A DNA stretch of 64,000 nt from Bradyrhizobium vignae (GCF_004114425.1 NZ_RDQF01000026.1:25697-89696); one strand, 5' to 3'. Counted from the stretch's first letter, positions 15,705 through 25,114 are shown. Notes: generated by a model from the letters alone, not told the origin. Program-made: numbers and translations.

Positions 15705-16982
15705 ATGACGGTACTCGTCGCCGGTGGCGGCATCGGCGGGCTGACCCTTGCGCTCAGCCTGCATCAAATCGGCGTTCCCGTGAAAGTGTTCGAGAGCGTC
15801 GCGGAGCTGAAGCCGCTCGGCGTCGGCATCAACGTACTGCCGCATGCGGTGCGCGAGCTGATCGAACTCGGCCTGATGGATAAGCTCGACGCCAGCGGCG
15901 TGCGCACCCGCGAGCTCGCCTATTTCTCCAAGCACGGCAAGCCGATCTGGAGCGAGCCGCGCGGACTGGACGCCGGTTACAAATGGCCGCAATTCTCGAT
16001 CCACCGCGGCACGCTGCAGCAGCTCCTGCTCGACACCGCGGTCGAGCGGCTCGGCCGCGAGAACATCCTCACCAGCCATCATCTGACCGGCTGGACCGAG
16101 ACGGCGGACGGCGTGCGCGCCGACTTCATCGACAAGGCGACCGGCAAGGCCGCCGGCACTTTCGAGGGCGCGATCCTGATCGCCGCCGACGGCATCCATT
16201 CCGCCGCGCGAGAAAAGCTGTATCCCAATGAAGGCCCGCCGATCTGGAACGGCCGCATCCTCTGGCGCGGCGTCACGCCGGCAAAGGCCTTCCTGACCGG
16301 CCGCACAATGATCATGGCCGGCCACGAGATCCTGAAATTCGTCTGCTATCCGATCTCGAAAGAGCCCGACGCAAACGGCAACCACCTCATCAACTGGGTC
16401 GCGGAGCGCCACATGCCACCGACCTATCAGTGGCGCCGCGAAGACTATAACCGCACGGCACGGCGCGAAGAATTCCTGCCCTGGTTCGAGAGCTGGCAGT
16501 TCGACTGGCTCGACGTGCCCGGCCTGATCAGGAACTGCCCGCACGCCTATGAATATCCGCTGGTCGACCGCGATCCAGTCTCGCAATGGACCTTCGGCCG
16601 CGTCACGCTGATGGGCGATGCCGCGCATCCGATGTACCCGATCGGTTCGAACGGCGCCTCGCAGGCGATCCTCGATGCCCGCGTCATCACGCGCGAGATT
16701 CTGGCGCATGGCCCGACGCAAGCAGCGCTGCTCGCCTATGAAGCCGAGCGCCGGCCCGCAACCGCCGACCTCGTCCTGCTCAACCGCAAGAACGGCCCCG
16801 AGCAGGTGATGCAGCTGGTCGAGGAGCGCGCGCCTGACGGCTACGAGGTGGTCACCGACGTGTTGTCCCAGCAGGAGCTGGAGGACGTTGCCGCCAACTA
16901 CAAGCGCGTTGCGGGCTTCCAGGTGGAAGCGCTGAATGCGAAGCCGCCGATCGTGAGCAAGGATGCGCGCGCGGGAGCATGA
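15705..16982 (+). CDS. FAD-dependent aromatic hydroxylase-like monooxygenase
   Basis: A 425-residue class A flavoprotein monooxygenase. The N-terminal dinucleotide-binding motif is VLVAGGGIGGLTLALSLHQI (residues 3-22). A DG motif lies near residue 165 (LIAADGIHSAAREKL), and the second FAD motif GDAAHPMYPIGSNGASQAI near residue 305. These are the three landmarks of the salicylate hydroxylase/PHBH superfamily. TGGAGA upstream supports the ATG at 15705. The GPEQVMQLVEERAPDGYEVV tail is shared with a subgroup annotated as flavin-dependent oxidoreductases. The actual substrate is unknown. Confidence 0.93.
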   Translation: MTVLVAGGGIGGLTLALSLHQIGVPVKVFESVAELKPLGVGINVLPHAVRELIELGLMDKLDASGVRTRELAYFSKHGKPIWSEPRGLDAGYKWPQFSIHRGTLQQLLLDTAVERLGRENILTSHHLTGWTETADGVRADFIDKATGKAAGTFEGAILIAADGIHSAAREKLYPNEGPPIWNGRILWRGVTPAKAFLTGRTMIMAGHEILKFVCYPISKEPDANGNHLINWVAERHMPPTYQWRREDYNRTARREEFLPWFESWQFDWLDVPGLIRNCPHAYEYPLVDRDPVSQWTFGRVTLMGDAAHPMYPIGSNGASQAILDARVITREILAHGPTQAALLAYEAERRPATADLVLLNRKNGPEQVMQLVEERAPDGYEVVTDVLSQQELEDVAANYKRVAGFQVEALNAKPPIVSKDARAGA

Positions 16983-16984
16983 TG

Positions 16985-17222
16985 CTCTCGCTCAAAGCGA
17001 GATGCGCATGAATGTGCCCTCGGCCCTTGTGGGAGACGGCATCGCCGCCAGTAGACGCGGACTCCCTTGGGTGAGGGGTTGTTTCCGCATTCCTCTCTTA
17101 GTTTGAATTCGCGGACAGATGCCCCGCATCCGGCGCTTCGCGCCACCTTCTCCCACATCCGCCTTCGCCAAGGCTTCGGCGGACATGAGAGAAGAAGGGA
17201 AGTGGAGCACGCGGCTGGAGTC
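16985..17222. repeat. Dispersed intergenic repeat, family A, long copy
   Basis: Contains GCGAGATGCGCATGAATGTG, CCCTCGGCCCTTGTGGGAGA, then CATCCGGCGCTTCGCGCCAC and a TCCGCC/GGCGGA hairpin. The order matches 5945-6127. It separates the monooxygenase gene from the convergent thioesterase gene, and there is no coding signal. Confidence 0.75.
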
Positions 17223-17227
17223 GCGCC

Positions 17228-17659
17228 TCACTTCACCACCCTCGCCGCTTCCAGCAACCGCTCGCTCGCGCTTGCCGTCGCGAGCACCGTGCCGTCTTCC
17301 GCCATCAGCTTGCCCTCGACGAACGCGATCGTCCTGCCGAGCTGCGTCACCCTGGCCTCGCCGACGATCGGGCCAGGCTTGGCGGGCGCCAAAAAATTCA
17401 CGGTCATGCTGATGGTGGTGGTGTAGAGCCGCCCCTCGCTCATCACCAGCACGGCGGGACCCATGGTGTCATCGAGCATCGCCGAAAGCATGCCGCCCTG
17501 GATGAAACCTGCGGGGTTGCAGAATTCAGGTTTGGCCTCGAAGCCCAGTCTGATCCAGCCCTCCTCCGGACGGGCATCGAGCAGGCGCCATCCGAGCAAC
17601 TCGGCGCAGGGCGGCCTTGGAAAATCGTCGAGCGCGGTCTTGACCATGCGAGGCTCCAT
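17228..17659 (-). CDS. PaaI-family hotdog-fold thioesterase
   Basis: A 143-residue single hotdog-fold acyl-CoA thioesterase. The family core is clear: CNPAGFIQGGMLSAMLDDTM (residues about 46-66), in which the small loop NPAGFIQGG and the acid D-D of the helix correspond to the catalytic region of PaaI/YdiI enzymes. A strand pair YTTTISMTVNFLAPAKPGPI follows. Cytoplasmic hydrolysis of an acyl-CoA is expected; which one is unknown. A second ATG four codons in (17647) is an alternative start. The gene lies 54 bp after mutY's end on the same strand order and may be read with it or alone. Confidence 0.9.
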   Translation of the reverse strand: MEPRMVKTALDDFPRPPCAELLGWRLLDARPEEGWIRLGFEAKPEFCNPAGFIQGGMLSAMLDDTMGPAVLVMSEGRLYTTTISMTVNFLAPAKPGPIVGEARVTQLGRTIAFVEGKLMAEDGTVLATASASERLLEAARVVK

Positions 17660-17713
17660 CGCGCCGTGATAGCGCAGCGCTGCTGCCAGCGTGCTGTCAG
17701 GAGCACGGGCCGA

Positions 17714-18814
17714 TCAAACATCCAGTGCGTGCGCAATCACCTTGCGCATGACGTTGGGCAGCGCTTCGTCCGCGAGGCTCGCGATCGGTACCCAGCGCAT
17801 GCCAGCGGGCGCGCGGGTGCGGGCTTCCACCTGCGCCGTGTAGACCACCAGCTCCAGAGGAAAATGCGTGAAGACATGGGTGACCACGCCCACCTTGCGC
17901 TGCCAGCGCGACAACCCCTTCAGCTCCGGCGCCTGCTGTTTCGCCGCCGCGTCCTCTTGGCCGGCCAGCCAGTCCGAGCCCGGCACTTCCGTCATGCCGC
18001 CCAGCAGGCCCTTCTCGGGCCGCGAGCGGACGAGCAGTTCGTCGCCACGCGTGATCACAAAGGCGGCGCCGCGCCTGAGCGTCCCGCTCTTCTTCGGCGC
18101 CTTGCGCGGGAACGTCTCCTGGGAGCCTTGCGCGCGCGCCGTGCAGTCCTCGTTCAGCGGGCACAGCGAGCAGGCCGGCTTCTTCGGCGTGCAGATCGAG
18201 GCGCCCAAATCCATCAACGCCTGTGCGCTGTCACCGGCGCGGGAATCCGCCAGCAACGTCGCCGCCAGTTGCTGGATCAAAGGTTTTGCCTGCGGCAGCT
18301 CGTCCTCGACCGCGAACAGGCGCGATACCACGCGCTCGATATTGCCGTCGACCGGCATGGTGCGCCGATCGAAGGCGATCGCCGCGATCGCCGCCGCCGT
18401 GTAGGGCCCGATCCCCGGCAGCGCTCGTAGCCCTTCCTCAGTGTCGGGAAAGACGCCGCCGTGCTCGCGCGCCACCGCCACCGCGCAGGCGTGGAGATTG
18501 CGTGCGCGCGAATAGTAGCCGAGCCCGGCCCACATCCGCAGCACGTCGTCGAGGGAGGCCCGCCCTAGCGCCGTAACGTCGGGCCAGCGTGCGACGAATT
18601 TTTCGAAATAGGGCCCGACCGCCTTCACCGTGGTCTGCTGCAGCATGATCTCGGAGAGCCAGACGCGGTAAGGGTCCGACGCCTCCCCGGGCGCGGCGCG
18701 CCAGGGCAGTCGGCGGCGATGGCGATCGTACCATTGCAGGAGCAGCGTCGGACGCGATGAGGTCTCCGGTCGAATTGGTTTCGATTTGAGGTTCAGGGCG
18801 GATCTGCGGCTCAT
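17714..18814 (-). CDS. mutY: Adenine DNA glycosylase MutY
   Basis: A 366-residue A/G-specific DNA glycosylase that removes adenine opposite 8-oxoguanine. In order it has the LPWRAAPGEASDPYRVWLSE entry, the catalytic region EIMLQQTTVKAVGPYFEKF, the helix-hairpin-helix LPGIGPYTAAAIAAIAFDRR, MPVDGNIERVVSRLF and an iron-sulfur cluster site C-X6-C-X2-C-X5-C (ICTPKKPACSLCPLNEDC). The C-terminal Nudix-like domain recognises 8-oxoG (LLVRSRPEKGLLGGMTEVPG). The ATG at 18814 is the sensible start; the open frame continues upstream through repeat sequence. It is divergent from the DUF721-dsbA-smc group, a synteny often seen in alphaproteobacteria. Confidence 0.96.
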   Translation of the reverse strand: MSRRSALNLKSKPIRPETSSRPTLLLQWYDRHRRRLPWRAAPGEASDPYRVWLSEIMLQQTTVKAVGPYFEKFVARWPDVTALGRASLDDVLRMWAGLGYYSRARNLHACAVAVAREHGGVFPDTEEGLRALPGIGPYTAAAIAAIAFDRRTMPVDGNIERVVSRLFAVEDELPQAKPLIQQLAATLLADSRAGDSAQALMDLGASICTPKKPACSLCPLNEDCTARAQGSQETFPRKAPKKSGTLRRGAAFVITRGDELLVRSRPEKGLLGGMTEVPGSDWLAGQEDAAAKQQAPELKGLSRWQRKVGVVTHVFTHFPLELVVYTAQVEARTRAPAGMRWVPIASLADEALPNVMRKVIAHALDV

Positions 18815-18845
18815 GCGCTCACTGTAACGGCCCCATGCCAATCTC

Positions 18846-18901
18846 TCCACGTCGTGCCCGCGCTGGTCGCGGGCATCCACGTCTTTCTTCGTGGTGGCCC
18901 G
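18846..18901. repeat. Short palindromic intergenic element between mutY and the DUF721 gene
   Basis: CGTCGTGCCCGCGCTGGTCG is followed by CGGGCATCCACGTCTTTCTT and CGTGGTGG. Nested short hairpins (CCCGCG/CGCGGG, CCACG/CGTGG) result. Similar words are common as dispersed repeats in this genus, but no second copy is present in this window. Confidence 0.5.
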
Positions 18902-18924
18902 CCCGAGGTGCTATAAAGCCCGCC

Positions 18925-19422
18925 ATGTCCAAATCCGGCCCCATCTTCAAGCCCGGTCCCATCAGCGCAAAACCGCTCGGGATCCTGCTCAATGACGTCT
19001 TTGCCGAGGCCTATGCCAAGCAGGGCTTCGCCGCACGCGAACTGGTGACGCGGTGGGCGCAGATTGCGGGGCCCGAGATCGCGGCCCATGCCGAGCCACT
19101 CAAGATGCAATGGCCACGCCCGGTCGAGGGTCAGCCGCAGGAGCCGGCAACCCTGGTGCTGCGGGTCGAGGGGCCGATGGCGCTGGAGATCCAGCACTCG
19201 GCCGACGTGATCCTGGAACGGGTCAACCGCTTCTTCGGCTGGAGCGCGGTCGGCAAGCTGGCCTTCCGCCAGGCCCCCCTGTCGCGGCCGAGGGGCCGGA
19301 AGCGGCCCGGCCCGCCAGACCCCAAGGCGGTCGCCAAGGTGGCGGAGAGCCTCACCGACATCGAAGATGAGCAATTGAAGACGGCGCTGGCGCGGCTCGG
19401 GGCCGCCATCAAGCGAAATTGA
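18925..19422 (+). CDS. DUF721 (DciA-like) protein
   Basis: A 165-residue DUF721 protein. This family includes DciA, the ancestral loader or operator of the replicative helicase DnaB in bacteria lacking DnaC. The central region has the family pattern: KPLGILLNDVFAEAYAKQGF, LVTRWAQIAGPEIAAHAEPL, and LVLRVEGPMALEIQHSADVI with ERVNRFFG. The C-terminal part is basic and proline-rich (RPRGRKRPGPPDPKAVAKVA), as in many DciA proteins. It lies between mutY and a DsbA-like gene, then smc, a genome-maintenance neighbourhood. The helicase role follows from the family and is not shown here. Confidence 0.85.
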   Translation: MSKSGPIFKPGPISAKPLGILLNDVFAEAYAKQGFAARELVTRWAQIAGPEIAAHAEPLKMQWPRPVEGQPQEPATLVLRVEGPMALEIQHSADVILERVNRFFGWSAVGKLAFRQAPLSRPRGRKRPGPPDPKAVAKVAESLTDIEDEQLKTALARLGAAIKRN

Positions 19423-19549
19423 GCCTCATTCCGCGCCCAAACTGAACCCGTGCCTGCGGCCTGCCATTGCCTCAGGCGACGTTTCAAGCTAGCGACAGGC
19501 CGCCCGAAGGGGAACCTCGGGCGAACCTTGCCAATCCCGGGAGCCGACC

Positions 19550-20206
19550 TTGATCATCACCCGCCGCGCCTTCACCACGATGCTGTCGCTGACCGGGCTT
19601 GCCGCGCTCGCCGGGATCTCGCCGCTGCGGTTCATTTCCGACGCGATGGCGCAGTCCGCCGCCGATGTGGCCAAGCCGGTGTCGCTGCCCGACATGGCGC
19701 TCGGCCCGAAGGACGCCGCCGTCACCATCACCGAATACGCCTCGATGACCTGCCCGCACTGCGCCGCCTTCAACGAGCAGGTGTTCCCGAAGATCAAGAA
19801 GGAATACATCGACACCGGCAAGGTGCGTTACATCTTCCGCGAGTTCCCGCTCGACATCAAAGCCGCCGCCGGCTCCATGCTGTCGCGCTGCATCGCCAAG
19901 GACGACGCGCCGAAATACTTCGCGGTCACCGACATGCTGTTCCGCCAGCAGAACGACTGGGTGGTGAAGAACACCACCGAGACCCTGACGCGGATCGGCA
20001 AGCAGGCCGGCCTCACCCAGCCGCAGGTCGAGTCCTGCCTGAAGGACCAGGCGCTGCTCGACAAGATCGCCGCCGACCAGAAATATGCCAGCGACGTGTT
20101 GAAGGTGGATTCGACACCGACCTTCTTCATCAACGGCGAGAAGATCAAGGGCGAAGCCTCGTTCGAGGAGTTCGCCAAGAAGATCAATCCGCTCCTGAAG
20201 AGCTGA
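19550..20206 (+). CDS. DsbA-family thiol:disulfide oxidoreductase
   Basis: A 218-residue exported thioredoxin-fold protein. The N-terminus (MIITRRAFTTMLSLTGLAAL) has a twin-arginine-like RR followed by a hydrophobic core and an AMAQSA cleavage region near residue 35. The active site CPHC is near residue 66 (ASMTCPHCAAFNEQVFPK), and the cis-proline strand is VDSTPTFFINGEKIKG. It belongs to the DsbA/DsbG/BdbD-like group and is expected to form or isomerise disulfides in the periplasm. The start codon is TTG at 19550, with GGGAG upstream; an internal ATG would destroy the signal. A long inverted repeat follows it. Confidence 0.92.
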   Translation: MIITRRAFTTMLSLTGLAALAGISPLRFISDAMAQSAADVAKPVSLPDMALGPKDAAVTITEYASMTCPHCAAFNEQVFPKIKKEYIDTGKVRYIFREFPLDIKAAAGSMLSRCIAKDDAPKYFAVTDMLFRQQNDWVVKNTTETLTRIGKQAGLTQPQVESCLKDQALLDKIAADQKYASDVLKVDSTPTFFINGEKIKGEASFEEFAKKINPLLKS

Positions 20207-20235
20207 TTCGCTCGTCAAGATCCTGATTCGCATCT

Positions 20236-20285
20236 CGAAAGCCGTATCTTTCCCGGCATAAATCCCTTGGGAAAAGCGGCTTTCG
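20236..20285. terminator. 50-bp stem-loop between dsbA-like gene and smc
   Basis: CGAAAGCCG at 20236-20244 and CGGCTTTCG at 20277-20285 are perfect 9-bp inverted arms. Inside them CTTTCCC and GGGAAAAG pair with one bulge, leaving a loop rich in A and T. There is no U tract, so this may be a terminator for the upstream gene or a regulatory or protein-binding structure. The remaining bases up to the smc start hold no gene. Confidence 0.6.
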
Positions 20286-20423
20286 CCGGTTGCCCTCGCG
20301 GCGCACCGCGGCCATTGTCCAGCCGCATGAGGCGCCTCGCGCGACTCGCCCGGATAGCGACATTGCCTTCCATGGTATTGTCCCGGCAGGGGGATTCGTG
20401 CCTGCCAACAGAGATGCGTGCTT

Positions 20424-23400
20424 ATGAAAATCACCCGCCTGCGCCTTCACGGTTTCAAGTCCTTCGTTGAGCCTACGGACTTCGTCATCGAGCCCGGTCT
20501 GACCGGCGTGGTCGGTCCCAACGGCTGCGGCAAGTCGAATCTCGTCGAAGCGCTGCGCTGGGCGATGGGTGAGACCTCGTACAAGTCGCTGCGCGCCGCC
20601 GACATGGACGCGGTGATCTTCGCCGGCTCCGGCAACCGTCCGGCGCGCAACCATGCCGAAGTGACGATGACGATCGACAATGCCGATCGCACCGCGCCTG
20701 CGGCGATGAACGACAGCCAGATTCTCGAGATCTCCCGTCGCATCGAGCGCGAGGCTGGCTCGGTCTATCGCATCAACGGCCGCGACGTGCGCGCGCGCGA
20801 CGTGCAGATCCTGTTCGCGGACGCAGCCACCGGCGCGCGTTCGCCGGCCCTCGTCCACCAGGGCAAGATCGGCGAGATCATCCAGGCCAAGCCCGAGCAG
20901 CGCCGCCGCGTGCTGGAAGATGCTGCCGGCGTCGCCGGCCTGCACGCCCGCCGTCACGAGGCCGAGCTGCGGCTGAAGGCGGCCGAGACCAACCTCACCC
21001 GCGTCGAGGACGTGATCGGCCAGCTCTCCGGGCAGATGGAAGGCCTGAAGAAGCAGGCCCGCCAGGCCGTGCGCTACCGCGAGGTCGCGGCCAAGGTTCG
21101 CAAGGCCGAGGCCACCCTGTTCCATCTGCGCTGGATCGGCGCCCATGCCGACGTCAACGAATCCGGCCAGACCCATGATCTCGCCGTCCGCGAGATGGCC
21201 GAGCGCACCCAGCACCAGGCCGAAGCCGCCCGCATTCAGGCGATCCGCGCCGCCGAGATGCCGGCGCTGCGCGATGCCGAAGCGCGCGCCGCCGCCGGAC
21301 TGCAACGCCTCACCAATGCCCGCGAACAGCTCGACCGCGAGGAAGAGCGCGCCAAGGAGCGCGTCGCCGAGCTCGAGCGCCGCCTCGCCCAGTTCGAAGG
21401 CGACATCTCGCGCGCCCAGCAGCAGACCATGGATGCCGACGTCGCGCTGCAGCGGCTCGACACCGAAGACGCCGAGCTGAAGGAAGAGATCAAGTCGCGC
21501 GTCGAGAAGCGCTCCGGCGTCGACGAGCGCGTCGCCGAAGCCGAGGCGGTGCTGACCGAAACCGAGCAGCGCTTCGCCGAGCTGACCACCGCGCTCGCCG
21601 ACCTCACCGCCAAGCGCAACCAGTTGGAAGCCAACGTCCGCACCCACCGCGACAAGCTCGCCCGGCTCGACCAGGAGATCGCGAACGTCGCCGCGGAAGA
21701 GCAGAAGCTCACTGAGGCGACCGGCGGCTTCGGCGATCTCGATGAGCTGACCGCACTGGTCGAGACCGCGGAGCAGACGCTGGCAGCTTCCGAAGCCGCG
21801 GCGCAGGCGAGCGAAGCCGCGCACGTTGCCGCGCGTCAGACGCTGGAATCCTCGCGCGCGCCGCTGGTCGAAGCCGACAAGCGCGTGCAGCGGCTCGAGA
21901 CCGAAGCGCGCACCATCTCCAAGATCGTCAACGGCGAGACCAAGAACCTGTGGCCGCCGATCATCGACGGCATCACTGTCGACAAGGGATTTGAAAAGGC
22001 GATCGGCGCCGCGCTCGGCGACGATCTCGACGCGCCGATCGATCCGTCAGCGCCGATGCGCTGGACCAATGTCGGACACACCGAGGGCGATCCGGAGCTG
22101 CCCGAGGGCGCCGTGCCGCTTTCCAATCACGTGCAGGCGCCGGCCGAGCTGGCGCGCCGCCTGGCCCAGATCGGCGTGGTGCCGCGCGAGCGCGGCGCCG
22201 AGCTGGTCTCGCAGCTCAAGACTGGCCAGCGGCTGGTCTCACCCGAAGGCGACGTCTGGCGCTGGGACGGCTTTGTCGCCGCGGCGCACGCCCCGACCGG
22301 CGCCGCACGGCGTCTTGCCGAGCGCGCCCGCCTCGTTGATATCGAGAACGAGCTGGAGCAGGCCCGCATCGACGCGCAGATCAAGCGCCAGGCGCTGGAA
22401 AACGCCGAGTCCGAGCTGCAGATGGCCGCGAGCACCGAAGGTGCCAGCCGCGAAGCTTGGCGCGCCGCGCAGCGCGAGCTCAACGTCGCGCGCGAGCGCC
22501 ACGCCAATGCCGAGCGCGAGATCAGCCGCCACGCCGCCCGCAAGGCGACGCTGTCGGAAGCGCACAGCCGTCTCGCCGCCGATCGCGCCGAGGCCGAGGC
22601 CGCCTACGAATATGCCGCGGCCGGCATCAGCGAGCTGCCGTCGAGCGAGGACACCGAGACCCAGCTCGCCGCCGTCCGCAGCGACATCGAGGGCCACCGC
22701 CGCATGGCCGCCCAGGTCCGCGCCGAGGCGCAGGCGCTGGCACGCGAGGCCGAGCTCGCCGACAGGCGCGTGCAGGCGATCCTCGCCGAACGCACCGAGT
22801 GGCAGAACCGCAAGGAGAGCGCGGCCTCCCACATCGACACCATCCAGGCCCGTATCGCCGAACTCACGATCGAGCGCAGCGAACTCGAAAACGCACCGCA
22901 AGTGTTCGCCGAGAAGCGCAGCGCGCTGATCACCGAGATCGAATACGCCGAGAACGACCGCCGCATGGCCGCCGACGCGCTCGCCGCCGCGGAAAGCGCG
23001 ATGGCGGAGACCGATCGCGTCGCCAAGCTGACGCTCGAAGCGCTCTCCAGCGCTCGCGAGGCCACGGCGCGCGCCGAGGAGCGCATGGAAGGCGCGCGGC
23101 GCCGGCTCGAGGACATCGAGCGCGAGATCCGCGACATGCTCGAAGTCGAGCCGCAGGCCGTCGCCGGCCTTGCCGAGATCGAGCCGGGCGCGGAGCTGCC
23201 GCCGCTGCACGACATCGAGGAAGACCTCGAAAAGATGCGCCGCGACCGCGAGCGCCTCGGCGCGGTCAATTTGCGCGCCGAGGAAGAGCTGCGCGAGGTC
23301 GAGACCCAGCACACCGGCCTCGTCACCGAGCGCGACGACCTGGTCGAAGCCATCAAGCGGCTGCGCCAGGGTATCCAGAGCCTGAACAAGGAAGCGCGGG

Positions 23401-23888
23401 AGCGGCTCCTGACCTCGTTCGACGTCGTCAACAACCACTTCAAGCGCCTGTTCGTCGAGCTGTTCGGCGGCGGCGAGGCCGCGCTGCATTTGATCGAGAG
23501 CGACGACCCGCTGGAAGCCGGTCTCGAAATCATCGCCAAGCCGCCGGGCAAGAAACCGCAGACGCTGTCGCTGCTCTCGGGCGGCGAGCAGGCGCTGACC
23601 GCGATGGCGCTGATCTTCGCGGTGTTCCTCACCAATCCCTCGCCGATCTGCGTGCTGGACGAAGTCGACGCACCGCTCGACGACCACAACGTCGAACGGT
23701 ACTGCAACCTCTTGCATGAGATGACCGGCTCGACCGACACGCGCTTCATCATCATCACGCACAACCCGATCACGATGGCGCGGATGAACCGGCTGTTCGG
23801 CGTCACCATGGCCGAGCGCGGCGTCTCGCAGCTCGTCTCGGTGAGCCTGCAAGAGGCCGTGGAGATCCTCGACCAGAACGTGGCGTGA
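20424..23888 (+). CDS. smc: Chromosome segregation protein SMC
   Basis: A 1154-residue structural-maintenance-of-chromosomes ATPase that compacts and segregates the chromosome. The N-terminal head begins MKITRLRLHGFKSFVEPTDF with Walker A GPNGCGKSN near residue 35. Long coiled coils cover residues about 170-500 and 640-960. A hinge lies between (NLWPPIIDGITVDKGFEKAI). The C-terminal head has the ABC signature LSGGEQALTAMALIFAVF and Walker B CVLDEVDAPLDDHNVERY. I start at ATG 20424; a GTG two codons upstream is in frame. Partner genes scpA and scpB are not in the window. Very long antisense frames over this gene are GC-driven shadows. Confidence 0.97.
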   Translation: MKITRLRLHGFKSFVEPTDFVIEPGLTGVVGPNGCGKSNLVEALRWAMGETSYKSLRAADMDAVIFAGSGNRPARNHAEVTMTIDNADRTAPAAMNDSQILEISRRIEREAGSVYRINGRDVRARDVQILFADAATGARSPALVHQGKIGEIIQAKPEQRRRVLEDAAGVAGLHARRHEAELRLKAAETNLTRVEDVIGQLSGQMEGLKKQARQAVRYREVAAKVRKAEATLFHLRWIGAHADVNESGQTHDLAVREMAERTQHQAEAARIQAIRAAEMPALRDAEARAAAGLQRLTNAREQLDREEERAKERVAELERRLAQFEGDISRAQQQTMDADVALQRLDTEDAELKEEIKSRVEKRSGVDERVAEAEAVLTETEQRFAELTTALADLTAKRNQLEANVRTHRDKLARLDQEIANVAAEEQKLTEATGGFGDLDELTALVETAEQTLAASEAAAQASEAAHVAARQTLESSRAPLVEADKRVQRLETEARTISKIVNGETKNLWPPIIDGITVDKGFEKAIGAALGDDLDAPIDPSAPMRWTNVGHTEGDPELPEGAVPLSNHVQAPAELARRLAQIGVVPRERGAELVSQLKTGQRLVSPEGDVWRWDGFVAAAHAPTGAARRLAERARLVDIENELEQARIDAQIKRQALENAESELQMAASTEGASREAWRAAQRELNVARERHANAEREISRHAARKATLSEAHSRLAADRAEAEAAYEYAAAGISELPSSEDTETQLAAVRSDIEGHRRMAAQVRAEAQALAREAELADRRVQAILAERTEWQNRKESAASHIDTIQARIAELTIERSELENAPQVFAEKRSALITEIEYAENDRRMAADALAAAESAMAETDRVAKLTLEALSSAREATARAEERMEGARRRLEDIEREIRDMLEVEPQAVAGLAEIEPGAELPPLHDIEEDLEKMRRDRERLGAVNLRAEEELREVETQHTGLVTERDDLVEAIKRLRQGIQSLNKEARERLLTSFDVVNNHFKRLFVELFGGGEAALHLIESDDPLEAGLEIIAKPPGKKPQTLSLLSGGEQALTAMALIFAVFLTNPSPICVLDEVDAPLDDHNVERYCNLLHEMTGSTDTRFIIITHNPITMARMNRLFGVTMAERGVSQLVSVSLQEAVEILDQNVA

Positions 23889-23897
23889 TATCTCCGG

Positions 23898-23992
23898 CGT
23901 CATTCCGGGGCTCGCGGGGCGAGAGTCCGGAATCTCGCGCTACAATCTCGAACTTCCGGGTTCGCGCTGCGCGCGCCCCGGAATGACGGTGG
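23898..23992. repeat. Dispersed repeat, family B, copy 2
   Basis: GTCATTCCGGGGCTCGCGGG and AGTCCGGAATCTCGC on one side, and GGGTTCGCGC and CGCGCCCCGGAATGACGG on the other, form the same imperfect palindrome as at 9484-9592. It fills most of the gap between smc and the Rsm22-like gene. Confidence 0.8.
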
Positions 23993-23998
23993 GCAAAC

Positions 23999-24976
23999 AT
24001 GATCTCGCCCATTCTCCCCGCTGAACTCAAGGCCGCCCTCGACGGCAAGCTCCAGGGCTTCTCGCGGACCGACGCCGCACAGCGATCGCAAAAGATCTCG
24101 ACCGCCTATCGCGCCGGCGGCGGCTCCGGCACCATCAAATCGGAGGCCGATGCGCTCGCCTATGCGCTGGCGCGGATGCCGGCGACCTACGCGGCCGTGG
24201 CCGCCAGCCTGAATGCGCTGACCGAGATCGCGCCTGGCCTTGCGCCTGAAACGCTGCTCGACGTCGGCGCAGGTCCGGGCACCGCGAGCTGGGCCGCCGC
24301 GGAAGCCTTTCCGTCGCTGCGCGATTTCACGCTGCTCGACGCCAACGCCACGCTGAGCCGGCTCGCGCTGGAACTGGCGCGCAACAGCACGCGCCTCGCG
24401 GAGTGTCGCCATCTTCCCGGCGATGCCGGCGGCAACCTCGCCGAGGTCTCGCAAGCCGACCTCGTCGTCGCCAGCTACGTCATTGGCGAGCTCAACGAAG
24501 GCGACCAGCGCAAGCTTGCGGAAGCGATGTGGGCGAAAGCGCGCCATGCGTTGGTCGTGATCGAGCCCGGCACGCCCGCGGGCTATGCCCGCATCCTCGC
24601 GCTCCGGCAACAACTGATCTCGGCCGGAGCCCACGTCGCCGCCCCCTGCCCTCACGACAGACCCTGCCCGCTCATCCCGCCCGACTGGTGCCATTTCTCC
24701 CAACGCCTGCCGCGCTCCCAGGCGCATCGCCAGATCAAGGGCGCCGAGGTGCCGTTCGAGGACGAGCGCTTCATCTACGTCGCCCTGACACGCGCGCCGC
24801 CGGCGACGCGCGCCGCGCGCGTGCTGGCGCCGCCGGATGTCGGCAAGGCCGAGATCACGGCCAAGCTCTGCACCGAGGCTGGGGTCGCGCTGACGAAAGT
24901 CCCGCGGCGCGACAAGACGGCCTATGCCGACGCCCGGCGCTGGCGCTGGGGCGATGCGATCATGTCCGAAAGTTAA
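23999..24976 (+). CDS. Rsm22-like ribosomal small subunit methyltransferase
   Basis: A 325-residue Rossmann-fold methyltransferase of the Rsm22 family (mitochondrial small-ribosome homologue). The SAM-binding motif I is LLDVGAGPGTASWAAAEAFP near residue 85, followed by LLDANATLSRLA and VVASYVIGELNE. A cysteine-rich stretch CPHDRPCPLIPPDWCHFSQR near residue 220 matches the metal or Fe-S binding pattern known for this family. It is thought to act in ribosome assembly; for bacterial members the target base is not established. The ATG at 23999 follows a family B repeat, so promoter sequence must be short. Confidence 0.88.
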   Translation: MISPILPAELKAALDGKLQGFSRTDAAQRSQKISTAYRAGGGSGTIKSEADALAYALARMPATYAAVAASLNALTEIAPGLAPETLLDVGAGPGTASWAAAEAFPSLRDFTLLDANATLSRLALELARNSTRLAECRHLPGDAGGNLAEVSQADLVVASYVIGELNEGDQRKLAEAMWAKARHALVVIEPGTPAGYARILALRQQLISAGAHVAAPCPHDRPCPLIPPDWCHFSQRLPRSQAHRQIKGAEVPFEDERFIYVALTRAPPATRAARVLAPPDVGKAEITAKLCTEAGVALTKVPRRDKTAYADARRWRWGDAIMSES

Positions 24977-25114
24977 TTCCGCCGGCCGTGCTTCCCTTGA
25001 ACTCGGACGGTTCCTCGTCCGACCAAGCCTTACCTTCCCTCCATGCCGGGGCTCTCGCCCTGCGCCAATTTGGTCTACCCTAGCGCCTGCTTCTTCCCGC
25101 TTCAGGAGTTCTTC

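Noticed and set aside
22239..23903. Long antisense reading frames over smc (554 and 401 residues) and 20184-21824 (546 residues)
   Set aside because: They are opposite a well-supported SMC protein. Their composition is that of GC-rich shadows, with no recognised domain and no ribosome site.
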